Positions 36,031-46,053 of a stretch of DNA of 64,000 bases are shown one piece after another. A program made the translations under genes and the position numbers. Every line of letters starts with the position of its first letter. Within the stretch, counting starts at the first letter, position 1. The DNA is from Bog-473 sp963783245. Its GTDB lineage: Bacteria > Actinomycetota > Acidimicrobiia > Acidimicrobiales > RAAP-2. The notes under the pieces are model-generated. The model had not been told where the DNA came from. It made no database searches and saw only the letters and a list, made by a program, of their open reading frames with translations. The stretch lies in NCBI GenBank assembly GCA_963783245.1, contig CAWAMS010000002.1:1364001-1428000 (forward strand), written 5' to 3'.

Positions 36031-36059
36031 TGATAGGCAGTTTACCTATCAGTGATAGG
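36023..36059. promoter_or_regulatory. Tandem TetR operators
   Basis: Two copies of the 15-bp palindrome CCTATCA-N-TGATAGG, at 36023-36037 (centre C) and 36045-36059 (centre G), centre-to-centre 22 bp, i.e. about two helical turns. The half site is very close to that of the classical tetO sites (CTATCA-N-TGATAG). The pair covers the start codon and 5' leader of the TetR gene, so it can control the three-gene operon. Confidence 0.8.
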
Positions 36060-36293
36060 AAGTCAAGGGTCTCTTGCCCTACTCCCCGCCCCGCTGAACA
36101 GCATTGTTCCTCTGACTTCACGTGCTTTCAGCGCAAAACTGCAACCACCGATGCATGAGACAATCGCCGGACCGCGGTCGGCAGGGTCGGCCTGTTTAGC
36201 CCGGTGAGCCGTCGGCCGGTTGGACGGTTGGGCAGGTCACTTCGGAGTCTCGGCACACGGGGACGTGGTCTCAGGTCAACAAGGGGAATCGGA

Positions 36294-36914
36294 ATGGAAC
36301 TCGTGGTGGTGGGGGCCGGCGTCGGGCGCACGGGCACGCACTCACTCAAGGTGGCGCTCGAGCAATTGTTGGCAGCTCCCTGTCATCACATGATGGAGGT
36401 GATGGCGAACCCGGACCAGGTGCCGGCGTGGATCGACGCCATAGAGGGGCGCTCCGTCGACTGGCCGTCCATGCTCGGGAGCTATCGGTCGATCGTTGAT
36501 TGGCCCGGCGGATCGTTTTGGCCCGAACTCTCGGCCGCGAACCCGGACGCACTCGTGCTGCTCTCGGTGCGTGACCCCGAATCGTGGTACCACAGCGCTT
36601 CCAACACGATCTTTCTGGCGTTCGATCGCGTGCCGCCGGAAATGGCGCCGTGGATGGACGCCATGCGCAAGCTCCTGCACGACAGGTTCAGCGATCAATT
36701 CGACGACGCGACAGTGATGATGGATGCCTACGTGCGCCACAATGACGAAGTGCGCGCGAACGTCCCGTCTACGCAGCTTTTGGAGTGGACCCTCGGCGAC
36801 GGGTGGGAGCCGATCTGCGAACGGCTGGGCCTCCCGGTTCCCGCCGGTCCATTTCCGGTGACGAACTCGACGAGCGAGTTTCGCGAGATGATCGGCTTAC
36901 CGCCGCTCGGCTGA
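36294..36914 (+). CDS. P-loop sulfotransferase-family protein
   Basis: A 206-residue member of the sulfotransferase-like family found in actinobacteria and some eukaryotes. The 5'-phosphosulfate-binding P-loop appears as VGAGVGRTGTHSLKVALEQL (residues 4-23); the 3'-phosphate region is LVLLSVRDPESWYHSA. ATG 36294 is preceded by AAGGGGAA. Genes of this group are often annotated as sulfotransferases without a known acceptor. It stands alone on the plus strand, with the TetR operon divergent upstream. Confidence 0.85.
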   Translation: MELVVVGAGVGRTGTHSLKVALEQLLAAPCHHMMEVMANPDQVPAWIDAIEGRSVDWPSMLGSYRSIVDWPGGSFWPELSAANPDALVLLSVRDPESWYHSASNTIFLAFDRVPPEMAPWMDAMRKLLHDRFSDQFDDATVMMDAYVRHNDEVRANVPSTQLLEWTLGDGWEPICERLGLPVPAGPFPVTNSTSEFREMIGLPPLG

Positions 36915-37288
36915 ACCTGCGGTGCGTCATGAACGACGCACCATGTAAGCCGAAATGGGCAGCCGACAAGGGCAGCTGAACGGGAGCTTGAGGGGAGCTC
37001 CAGGGGGTTTCGCGAAGAACCTCTCGACAGGTCCGAATTTCGCGAAATCTGGTATCAGGAACAGTCGTCGCCGCTCCAACAAGGGTGCGATCAGGTCGAT
37101 GGGGCGGGTGACATTGATGGCACGACGGCCTCGTCCTGCGGTCGACGCGAGATCGGACCGGCGATTCTCTCTTCGTCCGTCTTCGTGTCGAGTCACGGGG
37201 CGACGTTGATCCTCTGCCCGTCAAGCACTGGTCCTGTTCTTGACCGTCAACTCCGCCATGTCCCGAGTCCAGGAAAAGGGAAGGCCCG
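36915..37288. other. Intergenic leader with paired TTCGCGAA palindromes
   Basis: No convincing gene. Two identical 8-bp palindromes TTCGCGAA lie at 37009-37016 and 37039-37046, 30 bp apart and about 240 bp before the secreted esterase gene; they may be protein-binding sites. A GGGAAGG sequence just before ATG 37289 can serve as a ribosome binding site. Confidence 0.45.
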
Positions 37289-40200
37289 ATGAGAACCTCG
37301 ATGCAAGGGTCGCATTTGACTCGTCAGTTCTTCGTCCGGGCCTTGGTCCTCGGAGCACTCGTGCTCGGGGCACTTGCCGTCCCCCTGTTCGCGGGGCAGC
37401 AGCGGGCATTTGCTGCCGGCTCGGTTTCGGATAACTTCAACCGGGCCAACGGAACCCTCGGAGCCGGCTGGACCGACATGTCCGACGGTGGGATGGCGAT
37501 CTCGTCCCAGGTGGTCGTGGGTACCAAGAGCAGCTACTCGGGCGACATTCGCACCGGCGAGTCCTACCTCAGCGACCAATCCTCCCAGATTGAGGTCACC
37601 TCCACCCAGCTCAGCGGTGGACAGTGGATCGGCGCGGCCGTGCGAGCCCAAAACAGCGGCCAGAATCTCTATCTCGGTCTCTACTTCTGGAACAACGGCA
37701 ACCCCGAGCTGATGCTCTTCAAGCGGATCAGTGGCAACTGGACCCAGCTCGGCAACTCCTCGTTCCAAGGTGCTCTTGCGGCGGGCACCCAGTTGAACCT
37801 GAGCGTTGCCGGTTCGACGCTCACCTTCTCGCAGAACGGCGTCGCTCGGATCACGGCCACCGACACCAGCCTTGACCGGGGGCGCCCCCGGCATCATGGC
37901 CTACGGCGCTCCGAAAGGTGATAACTGGGTCGGCACAGGGACGACCGCGCCCACCTACACGGTCGGGGGCACCATCACGGGCCTCACCGGCACGGCGGTC
38001 CTCGAGAACAACGCCGGCAATGACCTGAGCACCAGCACCAACGGCGCCTTCACCTTCAGCACCGCCTTGGCCGGGGGCTCCGCCTACAACGTCACCGTCA
38101 AGACCAACCCTTCGGGACAGACCTGCACGGTCACGAACCCCTCGGGCACCATCGCCGCGGCCAACGTCACCAACGTCTCGATCAGCTGTGTGACCACGAT
38201 CGCGCCCACCTACACGGTCGGGGGCACCATCACGGGCCTCACCGGCACGGCGGTCCTCGAGAACAACGCCGGCAATGACCTGAGCACCAGCACCAACGGC
38301 GCCTTCACCTTCAGCACCGCCTTGGCCGGGGGCTCCGCCTACAACGTCACCGTCAAGACCAACCCTTCGGGACAGACCTGCACGGTCACGAACCCCTCGG
38401 GCACCATCGCCGCGGCCAACGTCACCAATGTCTCGATCAGCTGTGTGACCACGATCGCGCCCACCTACACGGTCGGGGGCACCATCACGGGCCTCACCGG
38501 CACGGCGGTCCTCGAGAACAACGCCGGCAATGACCTGAGCACCAGCACCAACGGCGCCTTCACCTTCAGCACCGCCTTGGCCGGGGGCTCCGCCTACAAC
38601 GTCACCGTCAAGACCAACCCTTCGGGACAGACCTGCACGGTCACGAACCCCTCGGGCACCATCGCCGCGGCCAACGTCACCAACGTCTCGATCAGCTGTG
38701 TGACCACGATTGCGCCCACCTACACGGTCGGGGGCACCATCACGGGCCTCACCGGCACGGCGGTCCTCGAGAACAACGCCGGCAATGACCTGAGCACCAG
38801 CACCAACGGCGCCTTCACCTTCAGCACCGCCTTGGCCGGGGGCTCCGCCTACAACGTCACCGTCAAGACCAACCCTTCGGGACAGACCTGCACGGTCACG
38901 AACCCCTCGGGCACCATCGCCGCGGCCAACGTCACCAACGTCTCGATCAGCTGTGTGACCACGACCACTGCCGGCTCGGTTTCGGATAACTTCAACCGGG
39001 CCAACGGAACCCTCGGAGCCGGCTGGACCGACATGTCCGACGGTGGGATGGCGATCTCGTCCCAGGTGGTCGTGGGTACCAAGAGCAGCTACTCGGGCGA
39101 CATTCGCACCGGCGAGTCCTACCTCAGCGACCAATCCTCCCAGATTGAGGTCACCTCCACCCAGCTCAGCGGTGGACAGTGGATCGGCGCGGCCGTGCGA
39201 GCCCAAAACAGCGGCCAGAATCTCTATCTCGGTCTCTACTTCTGGAACAACGGCAACCCCGAGCTGATGCTCTTCAAGCGGATCAGTGGCAACTGGACCC
39301 AGCTCGGCAACTCCTCGTTCCAAGGTGCTCTTGCGGCGGGCACCCAGTTGAACCTGAGCGTTGCCGGTTCGACGCTCACCTTCTCGCAGAACGGCGTCGC
39401 TCGGATCACGGCCACCGACACCAGCCTTGACCGGGGGTGCCCCCGGCATCATGGCCTACGGCGCTCCGAAAGGTGATAACTGGGTCGGCACAGGGACGAC
39501 CGCGCCCACCTACACGGTCGGGGGCACCATCACGGGCCTCACCGGCACGGCGGTCCTCGAGAACAACGCCGGCAATGACCTGAGCACCAGCACCAACGGC
39601 GCCTTCACCTTCAGCACCGCCTTGGCCGGGGGCTCCGCCTACAACGTCACCGTCAAGACCAACCCTTCGGGACAGACCTGCACGGTCACGAACCCCTCGG
39701 GCACCATCGCCGCGGCCAACGTCACCAACGTCTCGATCAGCTGTGTGACCACGATCGCGCCCACCTACACGGTCGGGGGCACCATCACGGGCCTCACCGG
39801 CACGGCGGTCCTCGAGAACAACGCCGGCAATGACCTGAGCACCAGCACCAACGGCGCCTTCACCTTCAGCACCGCCTTGGCCGGGGGCTCCGCCTACAAC
39901 GTCACCGTCAAGACCAACCCTTCGGGACAGACCTGCACGGTCACGAACCCCTCGGGCACCATCGCCGCGGCCAACGTCACCAATGTCTCGATCAGCTGTG
40001 TGACCACGACAAGCGGACTCTCGGTCCAGTACCAGAGCACTGACGCCAACAACATTGAATATTTCTCGTACACCTCTCCGAACGACGGGGACGGTACGCA
40101 GACATTGCGTGTCCTCGTCCCGACACACCCGGCAGCGGGTGTCGCGCACAATTTCCTCTATGTGCTTCCCGTCGAGCCCGGAGTCGGGAGTACATTCGGC

Positions 40201-40809
40201 GACGGCATGCAGACGATGCTCGCGCTCGATGCCCAAGACGAATACAACCTGACGATCATCGAGCCGTCCTTCTCCATCGACCCCTGGTACGCGAACAACC
40301 CCAATGATCCAAACCTGCAATACGAAACCTTCATGACGACCGAATTGGTGCCCTGGGTCAAGGCGAATCTCTCTACGACGGGTACTGAGCAGAATTGGCT
40401 GATCGGATTCTCGAAGTCCGGGATTGGAGGGCAGGATCTCATCCTGAAGCACCCGGATCTCTTCCAGCTGGCTGCATCCTGGGACTTCCCTGCAGACATG
40501 TCGGCGTACGACGAATATGGTTCGAGCTCTGCGAACAACTACGGGACCGATGCGAACTTCCAGGCCAACTACCGGCTCAGCGCGGCGTTCCTCGATGCCC
40601 ACAAGTCGCCTTTCTTGACGAACAATCGCATCTGGATCGGTGGGTACTCCGCTTTCCAAGGGGACGTAACGGACTACGACGCCCTGTTGACCTCAGAGGG
40701 AATTCTCCACACCTTGGGCCCGATGCAGCCGATCGCCCATAGTTGGGACAGCGGATGGGTCCCCGCAGCACTAGCTGCGCTGGAGCAGGACAGCACGGCA
40801 CTGCATTGA
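37289..40809 (+). CDS. Secreted multidomain esterase with LamG-like and Ig-like repeats (apparent frameshifts)
   Basis: Signal peptide: HLTRQFF, then LVLGALVLGALAVPLFAG and AFAAG. Order: LamG-like beta-jelly domain 1 (SVSDNFNRANGTLGAGW, QWIGAAVRAQNSGQNLYLGLY), four 85-residue Ig-like repeats (TYTVGGTITGLTGTAVLEN...), LamG-like domain 2, two more Ig-like repeats, then an esterase-type alpha/beta hydrolase (about 265 residues) with nucleophile GFSKSG and a late AHSWDSGW His. The frame shifts at about 37877 and again at 39432, at the same point in both LamG copies (CTTGACCGGGGG); skipping one base each time gives TDTSL-TGGAPGIMAYG and one protein of about 1172 aa. Without shifting, the first frame stops at 37921 with only one LamG domain. 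Likely acts on an extracellular polymer or ester. Confidence 0.75.
37413..37949 (+). repeat. LamG-like domain repeat, copy 1
   Basis: 537 bp that recur 1555 bp downstream (38968-39504). The copies appear identical by eye except for one C/T difference near 37882. Both contain the same apparent frameshift site. Confidence 0.9.
37950..38969 (+). repeat. Four tandem 255-bp Ig-like repeats
   Basis: Units start at 37950, 38205, 38460 and 38715, each exactly 255 bp (85 codons, PTYTVGG to CVTTIA). Only isolated base differences are visible, for example AACGTC/AATGTC and ATCGCG/ATTGCG, all silent. The period is a multiple of three, so copy number can change without breaking the frame. Confidence 0.93.
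38968..39504 (+). repeat. LamG-like domain repeat, copy 2
   Basis: Second copy of the 537-bp LamG-like segment, nearly identical to 37413-37949, including the extra base at the frameshift point. Confidence 0.9.
39505..40014 (+). repeat. Two further 255-bp Ig-like repeats
   Basis: Units start at 39505 and 39760 and match the four earlier units almost base for base. The unit after LamG copy 2 is followed directly by the unique esterase domain. Confidence 0.93.
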
Positions 40810-41241
40810 GGCTTCTCCGGCTCGTTGCCGCCCGAAAGGCCCCTCAACAGCACTGACTACTCTCCCTGAGGACTTTTGGGATTGGAGCGTTCATGAAGCT
40901 ATCTGAGCTCAACTGAGCAATCCCCAGCACGCCGAAGATCTACCACCGCAGGTCGTAGCGAGCCTCATCAACCTGTACCCCGTCCCTCCACGCGCTGGTC
41001 ATCAGTTGCTCCGTCTGTGCAGTGGGCTCCTTCGCACCTCATGCTGGTTCACATTGCTGCCGTCACTTGACCATCCCACTTTCGGACTGCGGTGGAGAAG
41101 CGTCGTGTACGTGGCGCCCGCTCAGATCATCGGGCGCGGCCAGCAGACCCAGGGTCGTTTGGTTTGCAATCAAGCAACTCTGATCTGCAATGCTCGTGTC
41201 CAGAACACCTCAACGACCTCGAGGATTAGGGAGTCTGAAAC
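40810..41241. other. Intergenic region without a recognisable gene
   Basis: No frame in this stretch has protein-like character on either strand. It separates the esterase gene from a small acidic protein gene. An AGGGAG element at about 41228-41233 may be the ribosome binding site for the next gene. No terminator hairpin was convincing. Confidence 0.5.
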
Positions 41242-41427
41242 GTGCCTGAGTGGGAAGAGCCGGAACCGCTGGACCCTGAGGACGCCGCTGACGTCGCGCC
41301 GCTCGACAGTGAAATCGACTTCGATGACGAGCAGGAGGAAGATCAGTCTCCCCTCGATGTCGCGGAAGCCTCCGAGTTGGGAGTCTTGTTGGACGACCCC
41401 GAATCACTCTCCGACGAAGACGAGTGA
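41242..41427 (+). CDS. Small, very acidic protein
   Basis: 61 residues from GTG 41242, with a purine-rich AGGGAG about 8 nt upstream. More than a third of the residues are Asp or Glu (WEEPEPLDPEDAADV, DFDDEQEED, LSDEDE). No cysteine, no membrane segment. No family recognised. The regular acidic composition throughout one frame argues for a real gene; no role can be given. Confidence 0.5.
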   Translation: MPEWEEPEPLDPEDAADVAPLDSEIDFDDEQEEDQSPLDVAEASELGVLLDDPESLSDEDE

Positions 41428-41446
41428 CGAGTCGATCGATGAGGTA

Positions 41447-41905
41447 TCAGCGGGGCGTGTAGGCCACCAGATCGCTCAAAAGGGACTCCCAGGGTGAGTT
41501 CTCCCACCCGTCTTCTTCGCCGAGCTTCTTGGCGACGGCGACGGCGTCCTCCACCCACTCGATCCTGACATCTTCGAGCGGCGCTGCCTTCCCCGCGACG
41601 TGGTGGCTACCAGTTCCCGGCAGCGCGTCGGCGATACCGAAGTCGAGGGCGAACCACTCGTCCTTCCAGATCTGGTGGCGCTCCTTCAACTGCGCCCACC
41701 GGGGGTGTTTCTGGTTCTTGTCGTCCGCCATCCGTATCGCCCATTTCACGCAGAGCCGGGCCCGGTGAGGGTCTCCTTCTGAGGTGGTCTGGGCGATTGC
41801 TGCCTCATGGGAGGCGATCTTGGCGGACTCAGCCTCAGGAAACGACGCGTGCACTTCCTTGACGAACACCTCGATGATGGGCGACGGGGAGATGGGAGTG
41901 GCCAT
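41447..41905 (-). CDS. Conserved-looking hypothetical protein
   Basis: A 152-residue soluble protein from ATG 41905 (MATPISPSP). It is helical, with charged helices (EVFVKEVHASFPEAESAKIASHEAAI) and a Trp-rich middle (WAQLKERHQIWKDEWFALDFGIAD). An upstream in-frame extension would translate the 9-bp tandem repeat into CVP repeats and is rejected. It is convergent with the small acidic gene. No known family recognised. Confidence 0.6.
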   Translation of the reverse strand: MATPISPSPIIEVFVKEVHASFPEAESAKIASHEAAIAQTTSEGDPHRARLCVKWAIRMADDKNQKHPRWAQLKERHQIWKDEWFALDFGIADALPGTGSHHVAGKAAPLEDVRIEWVEDAVAVAKKLGEEDGWENSPWESLLSDLVAYTPR

Positions 41906-41921
41906 GTCCGATGGTAGGCCA

Positions 41922-41961
41922 CAGGGCACGCAGGGCACGCAGGGCACGCAGGGCACGCAGG
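41922..41961. repeat. CAGGGCACG 9-bp tandem repeat
   Basis: Four perfect copies of CAGGGCACG followed by a partial unit, directly upstream of the hypothetical gene's start (minus strand). Confidence 0.9.
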
Positions 41962-42060
41962 GCCGTCAGGAGGGCCCAGGGTCGGATCCAGGGGTCAGAC
42001 CCTGGGCCTGGCCCTGGATGACCCCGATACGGAGGCATCCCGCGCGAGGCTATCTAGCTC

Positions 42061-44117
42061 TTGGCCCTTCGCCGCTATGTCCCCCAGTTCGACGGTGTGC
42101 GTGCCGTCGCCATCTCCGCCGTGGTCGCCTACCACCTGGGCTATCTGCCGCGGCGGTTGGGTCGGCGTCGACGTCTTCTTCGTCCTTTCGGGCTATCTGA
42201 TCACGAGCCTGCTGTTGTCGGTCGACCGCTCCCGTGGGCACCTGGCCGGATTCTGGGGCCGACGGGCCAAGCGACTCCTGCCTGCGGTGCTCGTCCTCCT
42301 GATCGCACTCTCGCTCTACGCCTGGGCCGGCGGGCCGGGCCTGGTGCCCGCAACAACTGCGCGCGCCGAGCTTGGCCACCTTGTTCTACGTGGCCAACTG
42401 GCAGCAGATACTGGCGGGGCACGCCTATTTCGCCCGGTATTTGTCGGTCAGCCCGCTCCAGCACACGTGGTCGTTGGCCATCGAAGAGCAGTACTACCTG
42501 TTATGGCCCCTTGTGATCCTGGCCGTCACCGCGGTCGCCCGCGCCCGGCGCCACCGGGACCCGTTGCGCCTCCTGCTGGCGACCACCGTGACGTTGGCGG
42601 TGGCCTCGGCGGTGTGGATGGGGGTGGCGGCGCACTGGCTCGGCCCCAACCGCGCGTATCTCGGCACCGACACCCGCGCCTGGGAACTGCTGCTCGGTGG
42701 TGCGGCGGCCATCATCTGGCCGCCCGGCAGTCCCAGCCCGGCGGCACGCGTCCGTCTGTGGTCGAGCCTCGCCGTGGTCGGGATCGCCGGGGTAGTGGTC
42801 GGGACGGCGCTGGCCGGTGGCCCGCCGGGGTGGATCTGGGACGGCGGGCTGGTCGCGATCGCGTTCTGCGCCCTTCTGGTCATTCTCGGTGCGTTGCGCG
42901 CCCCCGACGGCCCGGTCGGTCGATTCCTCAGCCTCGGGCCGCTCCGGTGGTTGGGTCTCATCTCCTACAGCCTCTACCTGTGGCACTGGCCGGTGATCGT
43001 GCTGATGACACCGGACTCGACGGGGTGGTCGGGAGGGCCGCTTCTGGTCGCCCGCCTGGGGACGATGGTGGCCCTCTCCTGCGCCAGCTTCTACCTGATC
43101 GAACGCCCACTCCGGCGAGTTGACTGGGGGGCGTTGCGCCACAGGGCCCACGTGCCGGCCTTCGGGTTCGCCGCGCTCGGCATAGCGGTCACGGCGGTCG
43201 TCATCCTGGCCGGCACCGTCGGTCCCCCACCCGCCCGGACGGCCCAGGTGGCGGTGAGGCCGGTCACGGGTGGAGGCGCCACAGCGACCCACGTCCATGT
43301 TGCGCTGCAGGCGACCCCGCCGCCGTTCAGAACATGGATCTTCGGCGACAGCGTCATGGTGGACAGCTCACCGGGGATCACCGCCGCGCTGCAGGCGACC
43401 GGGGACGTGTCGGTCACGGTGAATACGGCCTTCCCCGGGTGGGGGCTCACGATTGATCATTCCTGGCTGAGCGGGATCCAGGGGACGCTGGCGCACAACT
43501 CGGTCCAGATCGCCATGGGCATGTGGAGTTGGGACGACCAGTTGGCGCAGAGCGACCCCGCCGGGTACCGGGCGCTTCTCACCCGGTTCGTGACGGCGCT
43601 CCTGGCCCCTCCCGACGGGGTCAAGCTCGTCGTGCTCCTGCAGTTCCCCCAAGGGGGGCCGAGCAACACGATCACCGATCCCGTCGCCCGCGAGCTGGCG
43701 TGGAAGCAGGAAACCGCAGCCACGTATGCGTGGGACGACGCGGCCCGTCAGGTGGTGTCGAAATTCCCGGGCCGGGCGTTGTACCTGACCACGCAGCAGC
43801 TCTTCGCTCCCGGCGGGCGGTTCTTGACCTGGATGCGGACCCCGGCAGGTTCGTGGGTCCGCGCCCGCAAGCTCGACAACGTCCACATGTGCCCCTACGG
43901 GGCCGCGCAGTTCGGCGCGCTCCTGACCGAAGAGCTGACGCCCGTCCTCAATTTGGCTGCGCCCAAGCCGGGGTGGGAGTTCGCGTCGTGGACCGAAGAT
44001 CCCCGCTACAACGATCCGCCCGGCGCATGCCCGGACGACCAGCCCCCGGCCGGTTACCGCGGTATTCCCGTTCCCGTCCCCGTTCCCGTTACGGGCTCGA
44101 ACTCGAAAAGCACGTGA
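42061..44117 (+). CDS. Acyltransferase-3 / SGNH fusion, OafA-like (apparent frameshifts)
   Basis: A membrane O-acyltransferase fused to a C-terminal SGNH-type domain. It starts at TTG 42061 with VPQFDGVRAVAISAVVAYHLGYLP, then GWVGVDVFFVLSGYLITSLLL, FWGRRAKRLLPAVLV, HTWSLAIEEQYYLLWP and WLGLISYSLYLWHWPVIV, all acyltransferase-3 landmarks over about 10 membrane helices. The extracytoplasmic end has the SGNH block TWIFGDSVMVDSS and a late DNVHMCPYGAAQFG with Asp and His. The frame changes at about 42147 (an extra C in CCGCGGCGG) and about 42365 (an extra T in GAGCTTGGCC). Corrected length is about 685 aa. Such proteins O-acetylate surface polysaccharides. Confidence 0.85.
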
Positions 44118-44216
44118 TGCGGCGTGGACACGAGCGCGATTGTGTGCCGAAATTCGGCGGAATTCAGCCCGTCGTCTTGCAATGAACGGCGCCGTCCGGC
44201 AGGAAAGGTGGCAGTC

Positions 44217-44486
44217 ATGATCGGTGTGTACATCCGACCCGCGTCCATGAGCCCCGAGCAGTACAAGAGCATCGACGACCAGGTGCGCGCCACGGGCGTC
44301 GAACCGAAGGGGATGAAGCTCCACACCTGCTTCGGTGAGGGATCGGGAATCGCGATCTTCGACGTCTGGGAAAGCCAGGAGGACTTCGATGCGTTCGCGG
44401 CGGTGCTCGGTCCGATCGTTGTCGCGTCGGGCCTCGAGCCCCTGCAGCCGATGATCGTGCCGATGATCGCCTTCGAAGCTCCCTGA
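44217..44486 (+). CDS. Small ABM/Dabb-like ferredoxin-fold protein
   Basis: An 89-residue protein from ATG 44217 with AGGAAAGGTGG just upstream. Strand-helix-strand pattern of a dimeric alpha/beta-barrel: IGVYIRPASMSPEQYKSID, LHTCFGEGSGIAIFDVWESQEDFDAFAAVLGPI. It shares the FDVWESQEDFDAF motif with the convergent gene at 44547, so the two are paralogues. Function unknown. Confidence 0.8.
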   Translation: MIGVYIRPASMSPEQYKSIDDQVRATGVEPKGMKLHTCFGEGSGIAIFDVWESQEDFDAFAAVLGPIVVASGLEPLQPMIVPMIAFEAP

Positions 44487-44499
44487 GCCGGCTCAGTCC

Positions 44500-44553
44500 C
44501 TCGAGCAGGCTCAGCCGTCCGACCAGGCTCAGCCGTCCGAGCAGGCTCAGCCG
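44500..44553. repeat. 18-bp tandem repeat between convergent paralogues
   Basis: Three copies of an 18-bp unit, CGAGCAGGCTCAGCCGTC with one C/G variation, fill the gap between the two convergent genes; the last copy includes the stop codon of the minus-strand gene. Confidence 0.88.
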
Positions 44554-44822
44554 TTCAGGACGTTGTGCACCTGGGCGATCATCGGTGGTGCCAGCGAGAC
44601 GCCGAGCTCGGTGAGGATCGGCACCAGCGTCGCACCGAAGGCATCGAAGTCCGCCTGCGACTCCCAGATGTCGAAGACGTTCATCGTGCCCTCGGACTCC
44701 AGTGCGACGTGGAATGTCCGTCCTTTGGGGCTGCCCGCGCCTGCAGCTTCCAATTGCTCGATTGCGCTGTCGTACTTCTCCGGGGTGAAGCCGACGTGTG
44801 CGAAGTAGATGCCGAGTGCCAT
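44547..44822 (-). CDS. Small ABM/Dabb-like ferredoxin-fold protein (paralogue)
   Basis: A 91-residue protein, paralogous to the gene at 44217: LGIYFAHVGFTPEKYDSAIEQL and FDIWESQADFDAFGATLVPIL. An AGAGGCGG sequence precedes ATG 44822. Convergent paralogues separated by a tandem repeat suggest an inverted duplication. Function unknown; family members are often called stress-responsive or antibiotic monooxygenase-like. Confidence 0.82.
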   Translation of the reverse strand: MALGIYFAHVGFTPEKYDSAIEQLEAAGAGSPKGRTFHVALESEGTMNVFDIWESQADFDAFGATLVPILTELGVSLAPPMIAQVHNVLNG

Positions 44823-44923
44823 AACAATCCGCCTCTTTTCCTAGGAATGAACAGCTTCGGGGAGTGTAGGGCACACCCGTTGCGGATGCGCTGCCGCCCC
44901 GATTCGATCAAGCGAGAGGTGGT

Positions 44924-46053
44924 TCACGCCGCGCCGAACCACCGGCGGACACGGCTGGAGCCGAACTCGTCCTTGTCGGCGGCGATGGCGGCCGAAGGGC
45001 CCTCCAGGTCCCCGACGGGCGCTGCCCCGCTCAGGAAGGTGACGCTCACCCGCGCCACCATGTCGTTGCCGAACTCGAGGTAGCAGGTCCCGTGCCCGTC
45101 GTACGTGACGGGTGCCGAACCGCTCCTCATTCTCGCCGCGATCTGCGTGGCCACGACGGAGGCCTGCCCTTCCGAGAAGACGCCCGCTTTGGGGGTTCCG
45201 ACGCTCGTCACATCACCGACGGCGTAGACATCTGCGAAGGCGGTTTCGAGGGTGAGGGCGTTCACGGGTATCCAGCCGTCAACCGTCATACCCGACTCCT
45301 CGACGACGCGGGGACGCGATGGCGCGGCACGCCGAGGAAGAGGTCATAGGGCATCTCCGTCCCCTCGCTGAGCACGGCGACCTTCTTCTCGGGGTCGAGG
45401 TTCTTGATCAACCTTTCGGGATGCCAGGTGATGCCCCGCTCCGCAAAGGCGACGAGGAGGGCCTCGGAGGCCGCCGGCGACGGCGGGATGGGGACGCCCA
45501 GCGGCATGACGAGAGAGATGGTGGAGCGCTCGCGCAAGCCCCGGTCGGTCAGGTAGTCGTGCAGCAGGAGCGCCGTCTCGCTCGGCGCCGGAGGGCATTT
45601 GAACGGCGTCGAGGTCACACCGACGATGACGTTGCCACCGCTGAACCCCGCCAGGACCTCTCGGAGCGCGAACGCTCCAGCCACCGTATAGAACTCGTTG
45701 CCGCCTTCGACGAGCCCCGGCGTGGCCGAGGGATCGAGATCCGCCCCGAGCGCCACCACCATGATGTCGCCCTCGAATGGTCCCGCGTCCGTCTCCACCC
45801 GTTTGGCCGCGGGGTCGATGGAACGGATGGCCGCCTGCACAAAGCGGAGGCCTGGCTTGTTGATCGTGCTGTAGGCGTTGAAGACATCGGTCGCCGGCTT
45901 CTTCCCGAACATCACGTCCAGCTTCGAGAATCCGAAGACGAATCCCTCACTCTGGTCGATGAGGACGATCTCGATGTCCTCGCCGAACTGCTCCGAGAGC
46001 CTCGTGGAGAGCTCCAGGCCACCGAATCCGGCTCCAAGCACCAGGATCCTCAT
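44924..46053 (-). CDS. FAD-dependent pyridine nucleotide oxidoreductase, SQR/NDH-2-like (apparent frameshift)
   Basis: Starts at ATG 46053 with RILVLGAGFGGLELSTRL (FAD motif), preceded by GTGAAGGG. Then VLIDQSEGFVFGFSKLDVMFG, VVALGADLDPSATPGL and the second FAD segment ADVYAVGDVTSV in the C-terminal part. The pattern resembles sulfide:quinone reductases and type II NADH dehydrogenases; no redox Cys pair is evident, so a quinone reductase role is tentative. The frame changes at about 45310 where a C4 run should be C5: adding one base joins VPRHRV to PRVVEESGMTVDG. This is the only shift in the window explained by a missing base. Corrected length is about 377 aa. Confidence 0.82.

Noticed and set aside
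37870..37885. Programmed +1 frameshift of the prfB type at CTTGAC
   Set aside because: No in-frame stop codon stands at the slip site and no upstream Shine-Dalgarno stimulator is seen; kept only as an open option in the findings.
37851..39452. Minus-strand open frame through the Ig-like repeats
   Set aside because: Its repeats simply mirror the sense repeats; composition (G, R, D, A) is unlike a folded protein and no start signal is seen.
37950..40014. Direct repeats considered as a CRISPR array
   Set aside because: Units are 255 bp, contiguous, without spacers, and encode protein in frame.
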